Source of the DNA: Nectonema munidae
Taxonomy: Eukaryota; Nematomorpha; Nectonematoida; Nectonematidae
DNA length: 64,000 nucleotides
Assembly (NCBI GenBank): GCA_030549495.1
Contig: JAUIRK010000790.1
Location: 1 to 64,000, forward strand
Reading direction: 5' to 3'
Positions 1 to 11,644 of the stretch are shown here, piece by piece. A program made the position numbers and the translations under genes. Every line of letters begins with the position of its first letter. The first letter of the stretch is position 1. The notes beneath the pieces are model-generated. The model was not told the DNA's origin, searched no databases, and was given only the letters and a program-made list of their open reading frames with translations.

Positions 1-1235
1 TTTATTCGTATCACAGTAAACATAAATCACATCAGGAGTCTTGGAGGAAGTCAGCACCAAACCACACCACATCAACATAATGGCGTGTGGTGTAAGTTGG
101 CTTTAAAGCACTTGCAATTTCGTGCACAACTCTTTTTACAATTGAAATGAATCAGTTCATAGTACGTGTCATTAGCCTCAGTTAAATTCGGCGAATTTGA
201 CTTCCTTCGATTCTCAAGCTTCTTCCATCCCCATTCTTGTGGGAAAGGCGCGTTTGGTGTCGGAATCAGTGTTTGTCGCCACACTATTCCACCATGAAAG
301 AGAGGTAACATTTTCCTTTATTTCTGGGTACGTCTATCGATAACAGTTACTTCCCTAACAGTTCCTGGTCTTTGTTTTGTCGGATGTTGAATGAGAGAGT
401 TTACGATGTAATGAATCTCGAGTTGTAGTTGAATCGGGTTATGTCCAATGTTGTCAAACCCTGCGATTAGGGAGGAACTATTCGGTCTTTGTCATATCGG
501 TCACAAACAGAGTCTGCGATGTCTGTAGATATGCCTAAGACTCTGTCATATGAAATGGAAAGTCCACGGTTGAATAGTGCGTCGATTAAACCCCGTCCTC
601 TTGTAAGTCCATGTATTTTTAGTGCGACATATATTGGAAGGGGACTTTCTCGCTCTCTAGAATGGCGTGAAAAAGCAGAAAGTTTTATAATCTGACATAC
701 GGTTGTGTTGTACATGATGATTAGCTGTGATATAGAACGAGACGCTTCGTTTTCACTTACATGTAATTCTGTTTGTCTTGGGGAATTTAAATTCAAAACA
801 AAATGAGCTGAGAGTCGGTGTCTTGTTCATTTATTGCATCTCCAACATCGTGAGCACGTTCTTGAGAATGTGATGTAGCATGGGGTAATGTAGAAAGTAC
901 TTTCCTTTAGTCGCGTATTATTGATACGACTCGAATCCGCTCCTAAATCTTCAAGATTTACCATGTACATCGTTGCGAAATCGGATAATCTTAGATGAGG
1001 AACACCACTCACATTTCTTCAATGTACAAAATTGCTGCAAAAGCAGGCGTTTTTCTTGATGTGATTCATTTTCACTTTTTACGTTGGAATTTGTTCTGCA
1101 ACAATTGTACAACGATGCCAGACAGCGTAATTGATATTTTGCTTCTAGCGCCCCCATATCATCATCTGTAGCAGCCAGCTTGACAAGGAGATCTCTATCC
1201 TTTAATTTGAAAGCACATTGTTTAACACTTTTATC
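1..1235 (-). pseudogene. Broken copy of a multicopy invertebrate repeat-encoded protein with a Cys-rich (CXC-like) tail
   Basis: The minus strand carries a series of protein pieces in the right order for a large uncharacterised protein family that I know as multicopy in arthropod and cnidarian genomes. Near 1160-1240 there is a segment like DDDMGALEAKYQLRCLASLY, near 960-1010 a short helical piece, near 470-690 a piece with TRGRGLIDALFNRG and LSISYDRVLGI, and at 72-311 a C-terminal piece with WRQTL, EWGWKKL and a Cys-rich end (FNCKKSCARNCKC). No continuous frame covers the region, so this is a fossil. It runs off the left edge of the window. GC content is higher than in the flanking DNA, as expected for former coding sequence. 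The element class is not known to me, and no terminal repeats are visible. Confidence 0.6.
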
Positions 1236-2039
1236 CTAGTACCTCAGTAGATGTATAATGGAAATTTGTAATAATGTCAATTCCATCGCAGAAGAAACGT
1301 CTAAGTTCACTATGCATGATTAAGAGTGAAATGAACTTGTTCTCGTTTTACACGCACTTATTTATTCGCGTTGCCTTTCATCCTCAGACATTTTTGTCTT
1401 TTTAGCTGTTGAGCTGAATTTATTTCTGCATGATTTATGCCATGAAGTTTCATTTTGGATCAAAGAATTAAAGAAATTACAATTCCTGAACCATCATCAA
1501 TTCTACGAAATCTCACCGACATATTGAAATGACGTTATTTTATTAGCTAAAAATTTGTATCCTAATACAGGACATCGTAGAGGCCCAATCAATTAAATTT
1601 GACAAATGACACATAGTTTCCAATTAATAGGTATTAGTGACTGGGCATTAGCCATCACGACATTAATTAAAGTATATCAAATGTGTAATCATTAAACAAT
1701 CTTAAAAATAAATGAATGTTAAAAGAGAAGATTAAACCTATAAAGTGATCAAGAAGTCAAAGTATTAAATATTTAGAAGTAACTTCAATTATGAAGCCAT
1801 TATCTTGAATACCAATAGGAGAGTGAGTTTTTTTTTTTAATTTTTTTTTTATACTTTTTCAATCATATTTTGTAGTTTTCCTTGGAATGAATTCGTGTAG
1901 TAAAAGAACATGAACTGCGAGGTTAGTTGGGCATACAGATGAATCAATTTATGGAAGTTTTAGACAATACTGCAAAGTGCAAAAATAACTCTTAAGAGCT
2001 TTTATTTGTTTGGAATAAAGTAAGAATATCCACAAAACA
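1236..2039. other. AT-rich spacer, no feature seen
   Basis: No plausible coding, RNA or terminal-repeat structure is visible. The stretch is AT-rich, with a T-rich run near 1830-1855. Confidence 0.5.
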
Positions 2040-3250
2040 AGATTATAATATTATTAAAAAATTAAAAGAATTACATTTACAGTGACAAAATCTTTGCAAA
2101 TAGAAAGTTTGACAATCAAAAAAAGAAGGAAGAAAAATTTTCAAGTATACTTGATAATTTATTTGATGTTGCTCATCAAAATGCTTTAAAAATAATTACT
2201 TGTAAAGAAGATAGAGACTTCTTGCAAGCTCAAAGGCAAAAGGGAAGAAGATGATGTATGGAAAAAATTGATACAAAGCTTGCAGATTTAGAAGAACGAA
2301 GAAGAAAAAGACGTAAACTTGAACAAACAATAGCAGAAAAAGAAAATAAAGGAGAAAATAGATGCCTGTGTTATTTAAGATGAAACGGAAGTTGATTTCA
2401 TTTCTGAAGAAGAAGACAAATATGATAAAAGCATCACAACAAAGCTCTCAAAAAGTAAAAAAATAAAGAACCAAAAACATTCTGACAACTCAATTAGCAT
2501 CTGCTTTAGACAGAACTCGTGTGAGTGACAGAAATGCTATGCATATACTCTCAGCTACAATAAAAGCTCTCAATCATGAACCTGATCAGTATACACTTAA
2601 TAAAGAATCCATAGGACAAGCTAGAAGATCAAGCCGAAAAAAGCTTACTGAAGCAAACATAAAAACTTTCAATCCAAATGTGTCTCTTACAGTTCATTGG
2701 AATAGTAAGTTATTACCATCATTGACTACAAAAGAAAAAGTAGACGGCGTTGCTGTTATTGTTTCAGGCCTGGCAAACATGTTTTTGATCATTAACAGGA
2801 AAAAATTCATGCAGTCCAAATATTAAATTATTTGAAGAATTTCGTAAATGCTGGAAAAACGTGACAAGAATGCTTACCTGTTGATGAAAAAAAATTAGTT
2901 TTTTTAATTCTGATGACTACGCAAGTCTTGTCAAATTTATTAAAAAATAATTATGTGACTTTCAAGCAAAAGACGATTATAAAGAACTCCTTAATTTGAG
3001 TATAATGTTCCTTAGAGTACCATAAGCTGCAAATATGATCCTAGGGCCTTTCATAAAGCAAGGTAAATCAAAAGGAAAAAATATAAGAGGCAACACTCTT
3101 TAGCTGCTAATTGCGTGGTTGATGAGAAGATAATTATCAAAACAATTACACAACGTTTTATCGATTTTTATCAGCTTTATCCAACAATAAAAAGTCCTAA
3201 AAACAGATTCTATGGTTCAGCCTCGTTTCCATGCAATGGTGTTTTTGAGA
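2040..3250 (+). pseudogene. Broken transposon-like coding remnant (second multicopy invertebrate family)
   Basis: The plus strand shows ordered protein pieces of another repeated arthropod protein family. Near 2125-2250 there is a segment with SSILDNLFDVAHQNALK and EDRDFLQAQRQKGRR, followed by a Lys/Glu/Arg-rich stretch. At 2521-2826 the segment includes SDRNAMHILSATIKALNHEP and NVSLTVHWNSKLLPSL, and near 2970-3010 there is DDYKELLNLSIMFL. The order and spacing match a family that I recall as encoded by repeats in crustaceans and insects, but I cannot name its superfamily. The frame is broken in several places. A hAT MITE is inserted at about 3.27-3.67 kb, so the remnant may extend to about 3.9 kb. 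Confidence 0.5.
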
Positions 3251-3267
3251 TGCGCATTACTCGACAG

Positions 3268-3666
3268 TAGAGATGTATCGGATATCCGCATCCGAATTAG
3301 CATCCACAGATGTGGTTCAAACACAAAAAATTTTACATCCTCTCAACCTCCTCATCAAGTGGATCAATTAAATTTAAACATCTGCATATAACATCCGTAA
3401 TTTTCAAATATTTTCCTTTTTAAAAGTTTTTTTTCGAAATTTTTGAATTTTTACTTTATCCGAAATTTTTATGATAAGTATTTCTTTATGATAAGTGATA
3501 ACACATATACATGAACATCTACTCTATAAATTTTCAAGAAGTATAAAACTTGTGTTTAGTTAGAATAACAATTATGATATTCGCATCCGCATCAGCTAGG
3601 ATGTCAAATTTGATATCCGCATTCACATCCGCATATACAAAAAATTTCACATCCGATATATCTCTA
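3268..3666. mobile_element. hAT-type MITE with perfect 8-bp target duplication
   Basis: The 399-bp element starts TAGAGATGTATCGG and ends CCGATATATCTCTA, which are inverted repeats with one mismatch. It is flanked by a perfect 8-bp duplication CTCGACAG (3260-3267 and 3667-3674). The subterminal parts repeat variants of ATCCGCATCCG. There is no coding capacity. The 8-bp duplication points to the hAT superfamily. Confidence 0.85.
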
Positions 3667-3674
3667 CTCGACAG

Positions 3675-4328
3675 GTAGCACAAATCTCAGATGCCTCCAT
3701 ATCACAAATTAACAAGCACATCGAGATAAGTACAGTGCTAAATTTAATGATTTTATCACAAAATAAACAATTTCGATATTTTATGCCATTTAACATTAGA
3801 ACTACTTGTAAAGAAATCTATGATTTCAAAAAGGCGATATTAAAAGGGGATAGAAAATTTTAGGAGCTTTATTTTTTTGTTGCGCGTGGACAAGCTTGAG
3901 TAGAATTTAGGGAGGGGGAGGGGGGTAAAAAAATTCGATTCATGCAGAAAACCACAATAGAGATCTTGACAACTAAAATTTTAGCCTTGAGTCGCCACTT
4001 TATTTTTAGCAAAAGGGGATTTGAGAGGTGTGTCTAGTCCCTAATTATTATGAAGAAATCAATTTAATGGGGGGGGGGGGGGGGGGGGGGTAATTTTTGG
4101 TACAAGACGACTAAATTCGGGCGCATTCATAATGTTAGTCTCCCCTTTGTTCAGAGTGATATCATACATTCCCATTGCTACGCTTCAAGTAAGAGTCTAA
4201 TAGATAGTGATGATTATTTTTTGTATAACTGCCTTAAAATAGTTGACATTTATTTTATTATTTACTATTTATTAAAATGCAATAACTGTTAATACATCAT
4301 AGGACCGAAAAAATAAATTTCCAAATTA
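3675..4328. other. Spacer with a long poly-G run, otherwise nothing recognised
   Basis: The stretch holds a 22-base G run at 4069-4090 and a G-rich block near 3910-3925. No gene is seen. Confidence 0.5.
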
Positions 4329-4336
4329 GCTCAGTT

Positions 4337-4630
4337 CAGTGCCGGTTCTACCAAGTGCGAGGCCTGTAGCAGATCGATTAAATTTACAAATGATAGTCAG
4401 GAAGTAAAAATTTTTTTAATAAAATTAATCTCGATTCTACAAAAAAGATAAAAACCACAAAATTCAAGGGCAAAAATTTATTTTAAGGAGGAAATATAAG
4501 AGAAGAATTGAAGAAAACTAAAAGATATTACAAAAAGTCAAAAAAAAAAATGTTCAACTAAGCGCGGGGCCCTTGTAAAGCGTGGGGCCTGTAGCAGCTG
4601 CTACATCTGCTTTATGTTAATCCGGAACTG
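4337..4630. mobile_element. hAT-type MITE with perfect 8-bp target duplication
   Basis: The 294-bp element begins CAGTGCCGGTTC and ends AATCCGGAACTG. It is flanked by the direct repeat GCTCAGTT at 4329-4336 and 4631-4638. The subterminal motif GGCCTGTAGCAG occurs near both ends in the same orientation. It is non-coding. Confidence 0.85.
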
Positions 4631-5079
4631 GCTCAGTTAAAACATCGATCTAAACTGAAATCTACTTAACATTAAACCTTGTATTATCATATTGTTATAG
4701 TGTTTTGTATATTCTTAAATGTCTAGCAGAAAAATCTTAACTCTTTATCTAAAATAGCTAATCTAAAAATTATATTTTAGGAAACACAATTAAATAAAAA
4801 CAGCAAATCCACTAATAAAATGTTTCATTGACAATATAAATATATCAATGATATTAAGTTTTGCGCGAATTCGTAGATAGAGTACACAATCAATATATTA
4901 GTTTGGATGTCGGAGTGATGAGTAAGAAGTTGAGAAATAAGCTTTTTTCGAATGATTTACGATTAGGATTCAACACTCCATAAACACTTACATATAAAAG
5001 TACACATAAAAAAAGAAAGAAATACTAGCCATACCCTATAACTCACGTTGTTTGTATATTAAATAAAATATAAAGGAAA

Positions 5080-5261
5080 CAGGGGCGTAGCGAGAGGGGA
5101 TGGGGGTAGAGCCAACCCCCCCCCCCCCCTTCAAACTACGTTCACTGCCTCAACTTCCTTTTTTGAATTTAGGGTAGATTTTTATATAAGCATGAGCATG
5201 TCTATATAAATTTAGCCACCCACATTCATCTTCTGCCCTCCAATTTCTGTCTACGCCAATG
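5080..5261. mobile_element. Short MITE with CAGGGGCGTAG-type ends
   Basis: The left end reads CAGGGGCGTAGCGAG and the right end CTACGCCAATG. A C run of about 15 lies near 5117-5131. The flanking bases AAAGGAAA and AAGGGAAT agree at 6 of 8 positions, compatible with a decayed hAT target duplication. Confidence 0.55.
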
Positions 5262-7729
5262 AAGGGAATCGTTGAAAATAATAATTGAATGAGATTTTAT
5301 CTGTTGAGATCAAAGAGTTTGGGTACTACACCTTCCCATGAGAAATAAGACCAATCATCAAACATTTTGGTTAAATTGGAAAAGGGTTATATAAAAATTG
5401 ATGGGATAGATGCATAATTCTGCCGCTTGTGTTGTACTATGAGAAGGAAGGTTGAGAGCGAGGTGCTAGTTAAAAAATAATATTTGGTCTACAAAACATA
5501 GATTTCATTATTAGCTATAAGCTTATTATAACATAAACGTATATATAAGATTGGACAACAATAATTTGAAACATGTATTTTTTTCTTACTAGCAATAAAT
5601 TTTTAGGCATAAAAAAGCATAATTACACAAATCAGCTGTTTAAAAAGCTTGAAAAAGATGCACCTGCATAGGTTAGAGTTGTATTAGACATAAAAATTAA
5701 AGTAAAAAAAAATTTTTTATAAATTACTTTTTTGTTATATTATCTCCGAAAGTAAAATTTAAAATCAAATTAATAATTTCTTTCGTATAAATTTAGAAAA
5801 TTAAATTTAAATTCATTAATACTTGAAAACCCTAATTATCTTAATTTTTTTAATTTAGAAAAAATATGTATATTTATTAAAATTTATTAAATTTATTTAT
5901 TGTATGTTAAAAGATAGATCATATGAGTTATATTTTTTAAAAAATAAAAAATCATTGGTTTTATAAGATTTTTTTCGACCATTAATCAACTTAAAGAAAT
6001 AAATGGAACGTAAAATATTTTACTTTTAAAATTTTCAATTTTTTTTATTATTATATCTTTTGATCTAATTTAATATTTAAAACCAAATTTATTAACATAA
6101 CCTTCTTGCGGCTTCTATACCATTTAAATAAAAATTCGAACTTATCGTCCAACTAGGATGAAAAAAATAAAACAAGAGAAATCAGCATTATCTAAAAAAA
6201 ATCTAGAACATTTTTTTCAAGATAAATATGCTTCACATTATATTTTTAAATAATACCCATACCATTTTAAATACAATTTCATTTACTTATCTTTACTTTC
6301 TTATCCCCTATTAGGGGTAGATGTATTTCATTTACTAAATATATTAAATACTTATTCTCTTATTTGTATTTCACAGAAGGAGGCTTAGTAAGGTAGCATG
6401 AAAATTAGCTTTGATTCTCCTTGTTTTTGGGTTATAAGGATTCCAACTTTACTGCTCCTAGTTTGATACAAACAGCGTAAATTGTGCTTGCTTGACCTAA
6501 ATACCCTATATTTATGTTTTAAATTTTAAAGTCAGTACGTCTGAAATACATCTTTTTTTAATTATTGAGTGTATTATTATATTTTTAGGACATTTATTTG
6601 CGTCTAAAATATATATAAAAATCTTAAATGATCTTTTCAATATTTATGTGCATAGCTTCCATAATGTAAAAAAGGATATTTAAAACAGTATTTTGTTCAC
6701 TTTATTTTTCTAGCATCGGTATCACTTACTTTTATGAAAAAATTATCTCTATATAATTTTAGTTTTTTTTTTCATTTTTATAAAATGTTACCTAAGGATG
6801 TATAATGGAAGTTTCCTAACTTGAAGCAGAGTTATCCAAACTTTTTTTTTCACAAATTTACTATTATCATTTATTAGTCAACTACCGTTAAAAATAAAGA
6901 AAACAGTAAAATATGCAACTTTTCATATAAAACATGAACATTTATCATTAAATAGGTTAAAATGTGTTAATAGGAGTATTTTCATAACAAATGTAAGTTG
7001 GAATTCATTAGTGACAGTAGTCTAGGATCGTCCATTGCTTTTTATATTACTCTGATGATGGAAAAATGTAATATTTCAAACGAAAATATTTTCACAAATT
7101 TAAAAATGGCAAAAAGCTGGGAAATCGGTCTATATGGCTGTTTTTGAGATTTAAGTATTTCAGTGTACGGGTGTTTAATATCAACGTGTATGTAGTATAT
7201 ATGTCTAGATGTTTTTTGGGTCAGGAGTATATTAATACAAATAAATAGGAAAGTTTGTGTCAAGAATGTCAAAAAAAGATACATGTAAATGTATGTTTGT
7301 GCGATGCGCTAATACTAAACCTAACCTCACCTCTTAACACAACCTCTAATACTACACTAATCCTAACCGCGACAATACATTAAGGCCAATTTAGAAATTG
7401 GTTGAGCACTTGTCAATCAACTATTATGCAAATTGGGGAATAAATTTGAATAGTCAAAATCAGCGGTAGAGTGGTGTGGAAATCAAAGTAATTAATTTTT
7501 ATTTAAACTTTTTGAATGAAATGCCCTATTGAAAATCGACGGACTTTAGTATGTTCCAAAAACATTTCTATTTGCTTTGATTTCGTTGAAAGCTCTAACC
7601 GAGATTAACTATTAAAAATGAATTAGATGTTTCCAACCTAAATTTTAGGTTCTTCAAATGAACCTAAATAATCTGTTCTTTGTAAGGCCATGATAATTAA
7701 AAGTTGTTGTTTTAGGTTTAGGTATTTAG
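5262..7729. other. AT-rich spacer; short degenerate CCTAA-like patch
   Basis: No gene is seen. Around 7310-7372 the strand is rich in CTAA/CCTAAC words and almost free of G, resembling a decayed CCTAA (TTAGG-type) tract, though no run is perfect. The rest is AT-rich sequence without recognisable structure. Confidence 0.4.
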
Positions 7730-8908
7730 TAGTGATGGGACGATTAATCGGAATCCTATCGGATTAATCGGAATATCGGGAGTTTTTTAAAGTATCGGAA
7801 ATTGACATCAGAGATGAATTATTTAAACCCGATTCCGATACCAAAACGATTCTTAAATATACAGAATGTTGGATGAATAGTTATAACATAAGATTGCATT
7901 CTGTAGAGGTTTACGTACCGTATCTAATGGGAGTGTGGGTTGTTAGAATGTTGAACTTGTTACACCAATGTCTTGGGTTTTAGTTCAGTCTTCTCGAGGC
8001 AAATTACTCATAGATTAGATTGATACAAGCAGCTTTAATATGCTATTTTGATCTCTGGTACTAATACTAGTGCTTCTATCTCCCTGACATTTTTTCACGT
8101 GTTCTCTTCTATTTTTTAATTTTACCAAATTTAAGTTAATTCTAACTGCATGTAAATAATATTATGAATTACTTTTTGAAATAAATTTATCATATTTTTG
8201 AATTGTGCTAGCAATAGTAAGAATAAGACAATGTGCGAAAATATAGGTATCAATATAGAAACAATGAAAAGTACTAAAGATTTTTCAAAATTATTGAAAT
8301 GTGCTGATCAATTTTTGTTTTTCAAAAACTTGCTAATCGGTCTGGTATGTTATGAAAATTCTACTTTTATTAAATATTTTTTAAGTGCACTACGTGAATT
8401 CAAACATTTTAATGACTATTTCACAAATGCTCCAATTCGATTACGATTAATGAATTGAATAAACGCTTTTTATCATTAAAATGCACTGTTTTTATTGTTT
8501 GTTTTTATCATTTTGAACTCAACGTTACATCTTTTATTAATTAAAATAGAACCATTGATAGATTTTTCAGGTAATGAACATAATCTCTATCTTTTATCGC
8601 GTAATTAACAACACTACAAAAGTTTTCTAACGACTTTTCTTAAAGTCATAACAATGCTAGTACTTATTGATCATATGCGCTAGAAGGCCATTCTAAAGGA
8701 AACCCTAAAATATTTATATGAGTTTTTTTCAATGCACTGATATTCAACATATTGTAAATCTTTATTTACAAAGAAAGGGATTTGTAACTGTTTGAACTTG
8801 TATTTTAAGTAAGTTTTTGAATATCTAGGCACAATTATTATTGGAATCCTATCGGGATAATTGGGTAGAATCGGAATCGTTAAAAATTTTGGTATCGTCC
8901 CATCACTA
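7730..8908. mobile_element. Non-autonomous hAT element (TAGTGATGGGACG ends)
   Basis: The element is 1.18 kb. The left end is TAGTGATGGGACGAT and the right end ATCGTCCCATCACTA. The flanks GTATTTAG (7722-7729) and GTCTTTAG (8909-8916) match at 7 of 8 positions, giving an old 8-bp duplication. The subterminal regions repeat the words ATCGGAATCCTATCGG and AATCGGAATCG. An 86-aa reading frame at 8198-8458 shows no transposase motif that I recognise and may be chance or captured sequence. Confidence 0.8.
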
Positions 8909-8916
8909 GTCTTTAG

Positions 8917-9427
8917 GTTTTTACCACTGACTGCAGACTCTAACTCTAAATAAAAAAAATCGACTCTTTGAAGTTTTATATAGTTCCTTAAGGAACTAAT
9001 AGATATTTAATATGTCTTTTCATTTTCTATTATCTTAAAAAGTTGATAGTTATCCTGGTGTCTGATTTCCAATTCTAATTTTAATTTTTTCCATAAGCGT
9101 TACAAAAAAATACTAGTAATATAAGCATTTCTGCAAACAAGACATTTCTTTTGACTAGCATATTTGAAAGATGTCTCATTGGCACTTGAGTATACTTTAA
9201 ATATAGCTATAGCTACATTGACTTTGGTCATTGACAGTAGGTCATTTTTTATGAATCAATGAAATCTACTCCAATCATATTGCCCATGTCATGATATTAG
9301 CACACTATAACCCACTCAATCTCTCCTACTCCATAGAATCCAAAAAAGTTCTTGGATTTACATAACTAATGCGCTTACTAACTTTATTTATGCGCATTAA
9401 AAATTATAACTTATCTTCATTTTATAG
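8917..9427. other. Upstream region of the two-ORF gene
   Basis: The AT-rich stretch ends in TTCATTTTATAG directly before the ATG at 9428, a good splice-acceptor match. The 5' end of the transcript may therefore come from an upstream exon or from a trans-spliced leader. No TATA box is certain. Confidence 0.4.
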
Positions 9428-9661
9428 ATGAATAGCGGCAATAATAACTCTGTATCAGCATATTCGAGAAGAAAAAGTGAAAAGAAGAGAGAAAAGGAAA
9501 TCATAATTTCAACGAATCACAAAAGCTTCTCATCCCTCAACGAAAGCACTTCCAGTTTAGACGATAGCGAAAACTCGCAAGACGCCACCCTCTTCATCGG
9601 CGCGCTCTTCATCATCGTCGGCATAGGCTACGCCCTCTTCTACTTCTACGTGCTGAACTAG
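9428..9661 (+). CDS. Small single-pass membrane protein, ORF1 of a two-ORF unit
   Basis: The predicted protein is 77 aa. Residues 1-50 are polar, with a basic patch (RRKSEKKREKE near 15-25) and a Ser/Asp/Glu-rich linker. Residues 54-75 form one hydrophobic segment (LFIGALFIIVGIGYALFYFY) close to the C terminus, as in a tail-anchored protein. I do not recognise the family. The second half is markedly GC-rich, with C or G at many third positions, unlike the surrounding DNA, which argues for real coding. The ATG follows a splice-acceptor-like TTTTATAG, and the stop TAG is separated by one base from the ATG of the zinc finger ORF, so both probably lie on one transcript. An alternative is a non-coding leader ORF, but the composition makes that less likely. 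Confidence 0.65.
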   Translation: MNSGNNNSVSAYSRRKSEKKREKEIIISTNHKSFSSLNESTSSLDDSENSQDATLFIGALFIIVGIGYALFYFYVLN

Positions 9662-9662
9662 C

Positions 9663-10544
9663 ATGCTGCATTGCGCTAAGGATTCCCCTGTGGCTGAAGC
9701 CCACGCCGTTGCCAGTGTCCGCAGGAAGGAAGAAGCGCGGTATCCGTGCACATACGTTGGGTGTGACCAAGCATTTTCGAAGCCGTTTCGCCTGCAAAGA
9801 CACATCCATTCAACGCACACCAAAGAACGCACTTTCCCCTGCTGTGTCAGCTTGTGCAAAAAGGCCTATTTCCGCAAGGAGCACTTAAAGCGGCATGTTG
9901 AGTTGTGTCACAAGATTTGCTTTGACCAGCACCAACGCTTAGCGAGTAAAGGCGAAACTCTGCGAAATATCGACGAACAAAATATAAGCATCCTACCCTC
10001 TCCTGCACCTACTCTCCAATGCTCTAAATGTTCCCTAAGGTTTACCTTTGTTCACAATCGTAAGCGGCATTTTAGGAAATTTCATGAGAAAAGTAGTGCA
10101 GAAGAAAGCTACACATGTTCCTTTCCTGACTGCAAGCAAGTTTTTTTAAAGAAAAATAAATTGAAAGCACACATGTCAATTCACACGAACATTGCTCCGT
10201 TTGAATGCTCCATCTGTAAAAAGGCTTTCTTTAAGAATTTCTCCTTAAGAAAGCACGAAAATAAAGTGCATAAAACAAGGCTATGTTCATTTTGTCAAGC
10301 TCCTTTTACTCAATGGAAAATGTATTGCGTCCATGTCAAGCAGTGCAGGATTAATTCTAGAAGTAAAGTTAACAACAACCATTGTTCAGAATCTGCCAAC
10401 AAGATTGCTAATTCACTACGGTCTTCAAAAAGTGATAGTATGATATCTCTAACAAATAAGAGTGTCAGAAGTAAATCTTTGCATAAAGTGATTGCCAATT
10501 TGATTGATTATCAACCCACCAATCAAAATGAAACGTGCAAATAA
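9663..10544 (+). CDS. TFIIIA-like C2H2 zinc finger protein, six fingers
   Basis: The predicted protein is 293 aa and intronless. Six fingers are visible: five C2H2 (first Cys near residues 29, 60, 119, 153 and 182) and a sixth of C2HC form (CSFCQAPF then HVKQC, about 209-229). Fingers 4-6 have the spacing of TFIIIA, including a sixth finger with W-x-x-Y-x-x-H-x-x-x-C where the vertebrate protein has WTLYLKHVAEC. TFIIIA binds the internal control region of 5S rRNA genes and 5S rRNA in the nucleus. Family members usually have nine fingers, so fingers 7-9 are absent here and are replaced by a Ser/Asn/Lys-rich tail of about 60 residues. The start is the first ATG, one base after the stop of the upstream ORF. 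Another TFIIIA-type multi-finger factor is possible. Confidence 0.8.
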   Translation: MLHCAKDSPVAEAHAVASVRRKEEARYPCTYVGCDQAFSKPFRLQRHIHSTHTKERTFPCCVSLCKKAYFRKEHLKRHVELCHKICFDQHQRLASKGETLRNIDEQNISILPSPAPTLQCSKCSLRFTFVHNRKRHFRKFHEKSSAEESYTCSFPDCKQVFLKKNKLKAHMSIHTNIAPFECSICKKAFFKNFSLRKHENKVHKTRLCSFCQAPFTQWKMYCVHVKQCRINSRSKVNNNHCSESANKIANSLRSSKSDSMISLTNKSVRSKSLHKVIANLIDYQPTNQNETCK

Positions 10545-10633
10545 CTCTTTTACTATATGAATTTGGTTGAAAACCAGTCTATTTATCACCCCTCTTTTTT
10601 CTTTATTTTTGTCTGACAAGACGTAGATGTAAT

Positions 10634-10639
10634 AATAAA
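10634..10639 (+). terminator. Poly(A) signal AATAAA for the two-ORF gene
   Basis: A canonical AATAAA lies about 90 bases after the zinc finger stop codon, inside an AATAAT-rich stretch. Confidence 0.6.
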
Positions 10640-11487
10640 TAATAATTTCAGGAGTATTGAATTATTTTGCTTTTAATTGTCTGCAATATTTGTCTCCGAT
10701 TTACATATTTTAGAGAATTAACTTGAACGTTTTATTTTAAAATTCAAAATATTGAAATGATAGTTTACCTTCATAAGTCAAGTTGTTTTGTTATCGCTTG
10801 AAAAGTGTGGTATTTAGCAAAAATTAATATTGCATACAGACTAAAAAATCTATTACGTTTTAATTTTAAATATATAAAAAGTAGATGCAGTTGAAATCCT
10901 CATTTGCAAAAAATACACAAAGCACATTCAGTGGCGTATTCAAAAAAAATTTAAATTATGTGTTTTTCCAAAATAAAAGAAAAAATATTTCCCATCAAAA
11001 ATTTATGAACAAACTATATAAAATTCTCTTTGAGAAGAAGGAGACATGCTATGCAATTTAAATTTAAGAAAAGAGACACTAATAATGGCGCGAAGTTTAA
11101 AAACAAGTGTAAAAATAAATTAACATTTTGAAAGTACAAAAATAGATCATAAATGAAGATTTCAAAAAACGGGTAGAGAAGCTAATTAAAACTGCATTTA
11201 TTTATAAGATTCTCTCCATAAGCTTTGGGCATAGTAAACTGTAGAGAAGCTAACTAAAGCTGTGCTTAGTACCTATATATACATAGCTTGGGGTCCATGA
11301 ATAAAATTTACCGTGTTTCCCATATTATAAGCAATGGCTTGTATTTGGGCTAAAAAATATAATTATTGAGTCTTGGCAGTATATTAAAACGCAATAAAGT
11401 GTAAGTTATTATTTCGCGTAAACAAATTTATTTAAAAACTGATGTTTCACCACACGATGGGTCGTCTTCTCCAATTGACATGTTTAT
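10640..11487. other. AT-rich spacer
   Basis: No gene is seen. A lone MITE-end-like word CAGTGGCGTATTCAAA occurs near 10929 without a visible partner. Confidence 0.4.
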
Positions 11488-11644
11488 GGGAGCGTTCTCA
11501 AATGATGTCAACCTATTTTTGCTTATTTTTCGACCCTCCCCTCTTGTCAACATTTTATTCTATCTTTTCTTATTAAATATTACCTGTTGTCAACTTTTTA
11601 CCACAACCTCCTAGTTTTGATTGACATCATTTGTGAATGATCCC
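11488..11644. mobile_element. Short MITE with GGGAGCGTTCTCAAATGATG ends
   Basis: The 157-bp element has imperfect inverted ends: the left is GGGAGCGTTCTCAAATGATG and the right is CATCATTTGTGAATGATCCC. It is non-coding, and no clean target duplication is visible. Confidence 0.6.

Noticed and set aside
7310-7372. Interstitial telomere repeat
   Set aside because: CCTAA-like words are frequent but there is no run of perfect units, so chance or a decayed repeat cannot be separated.
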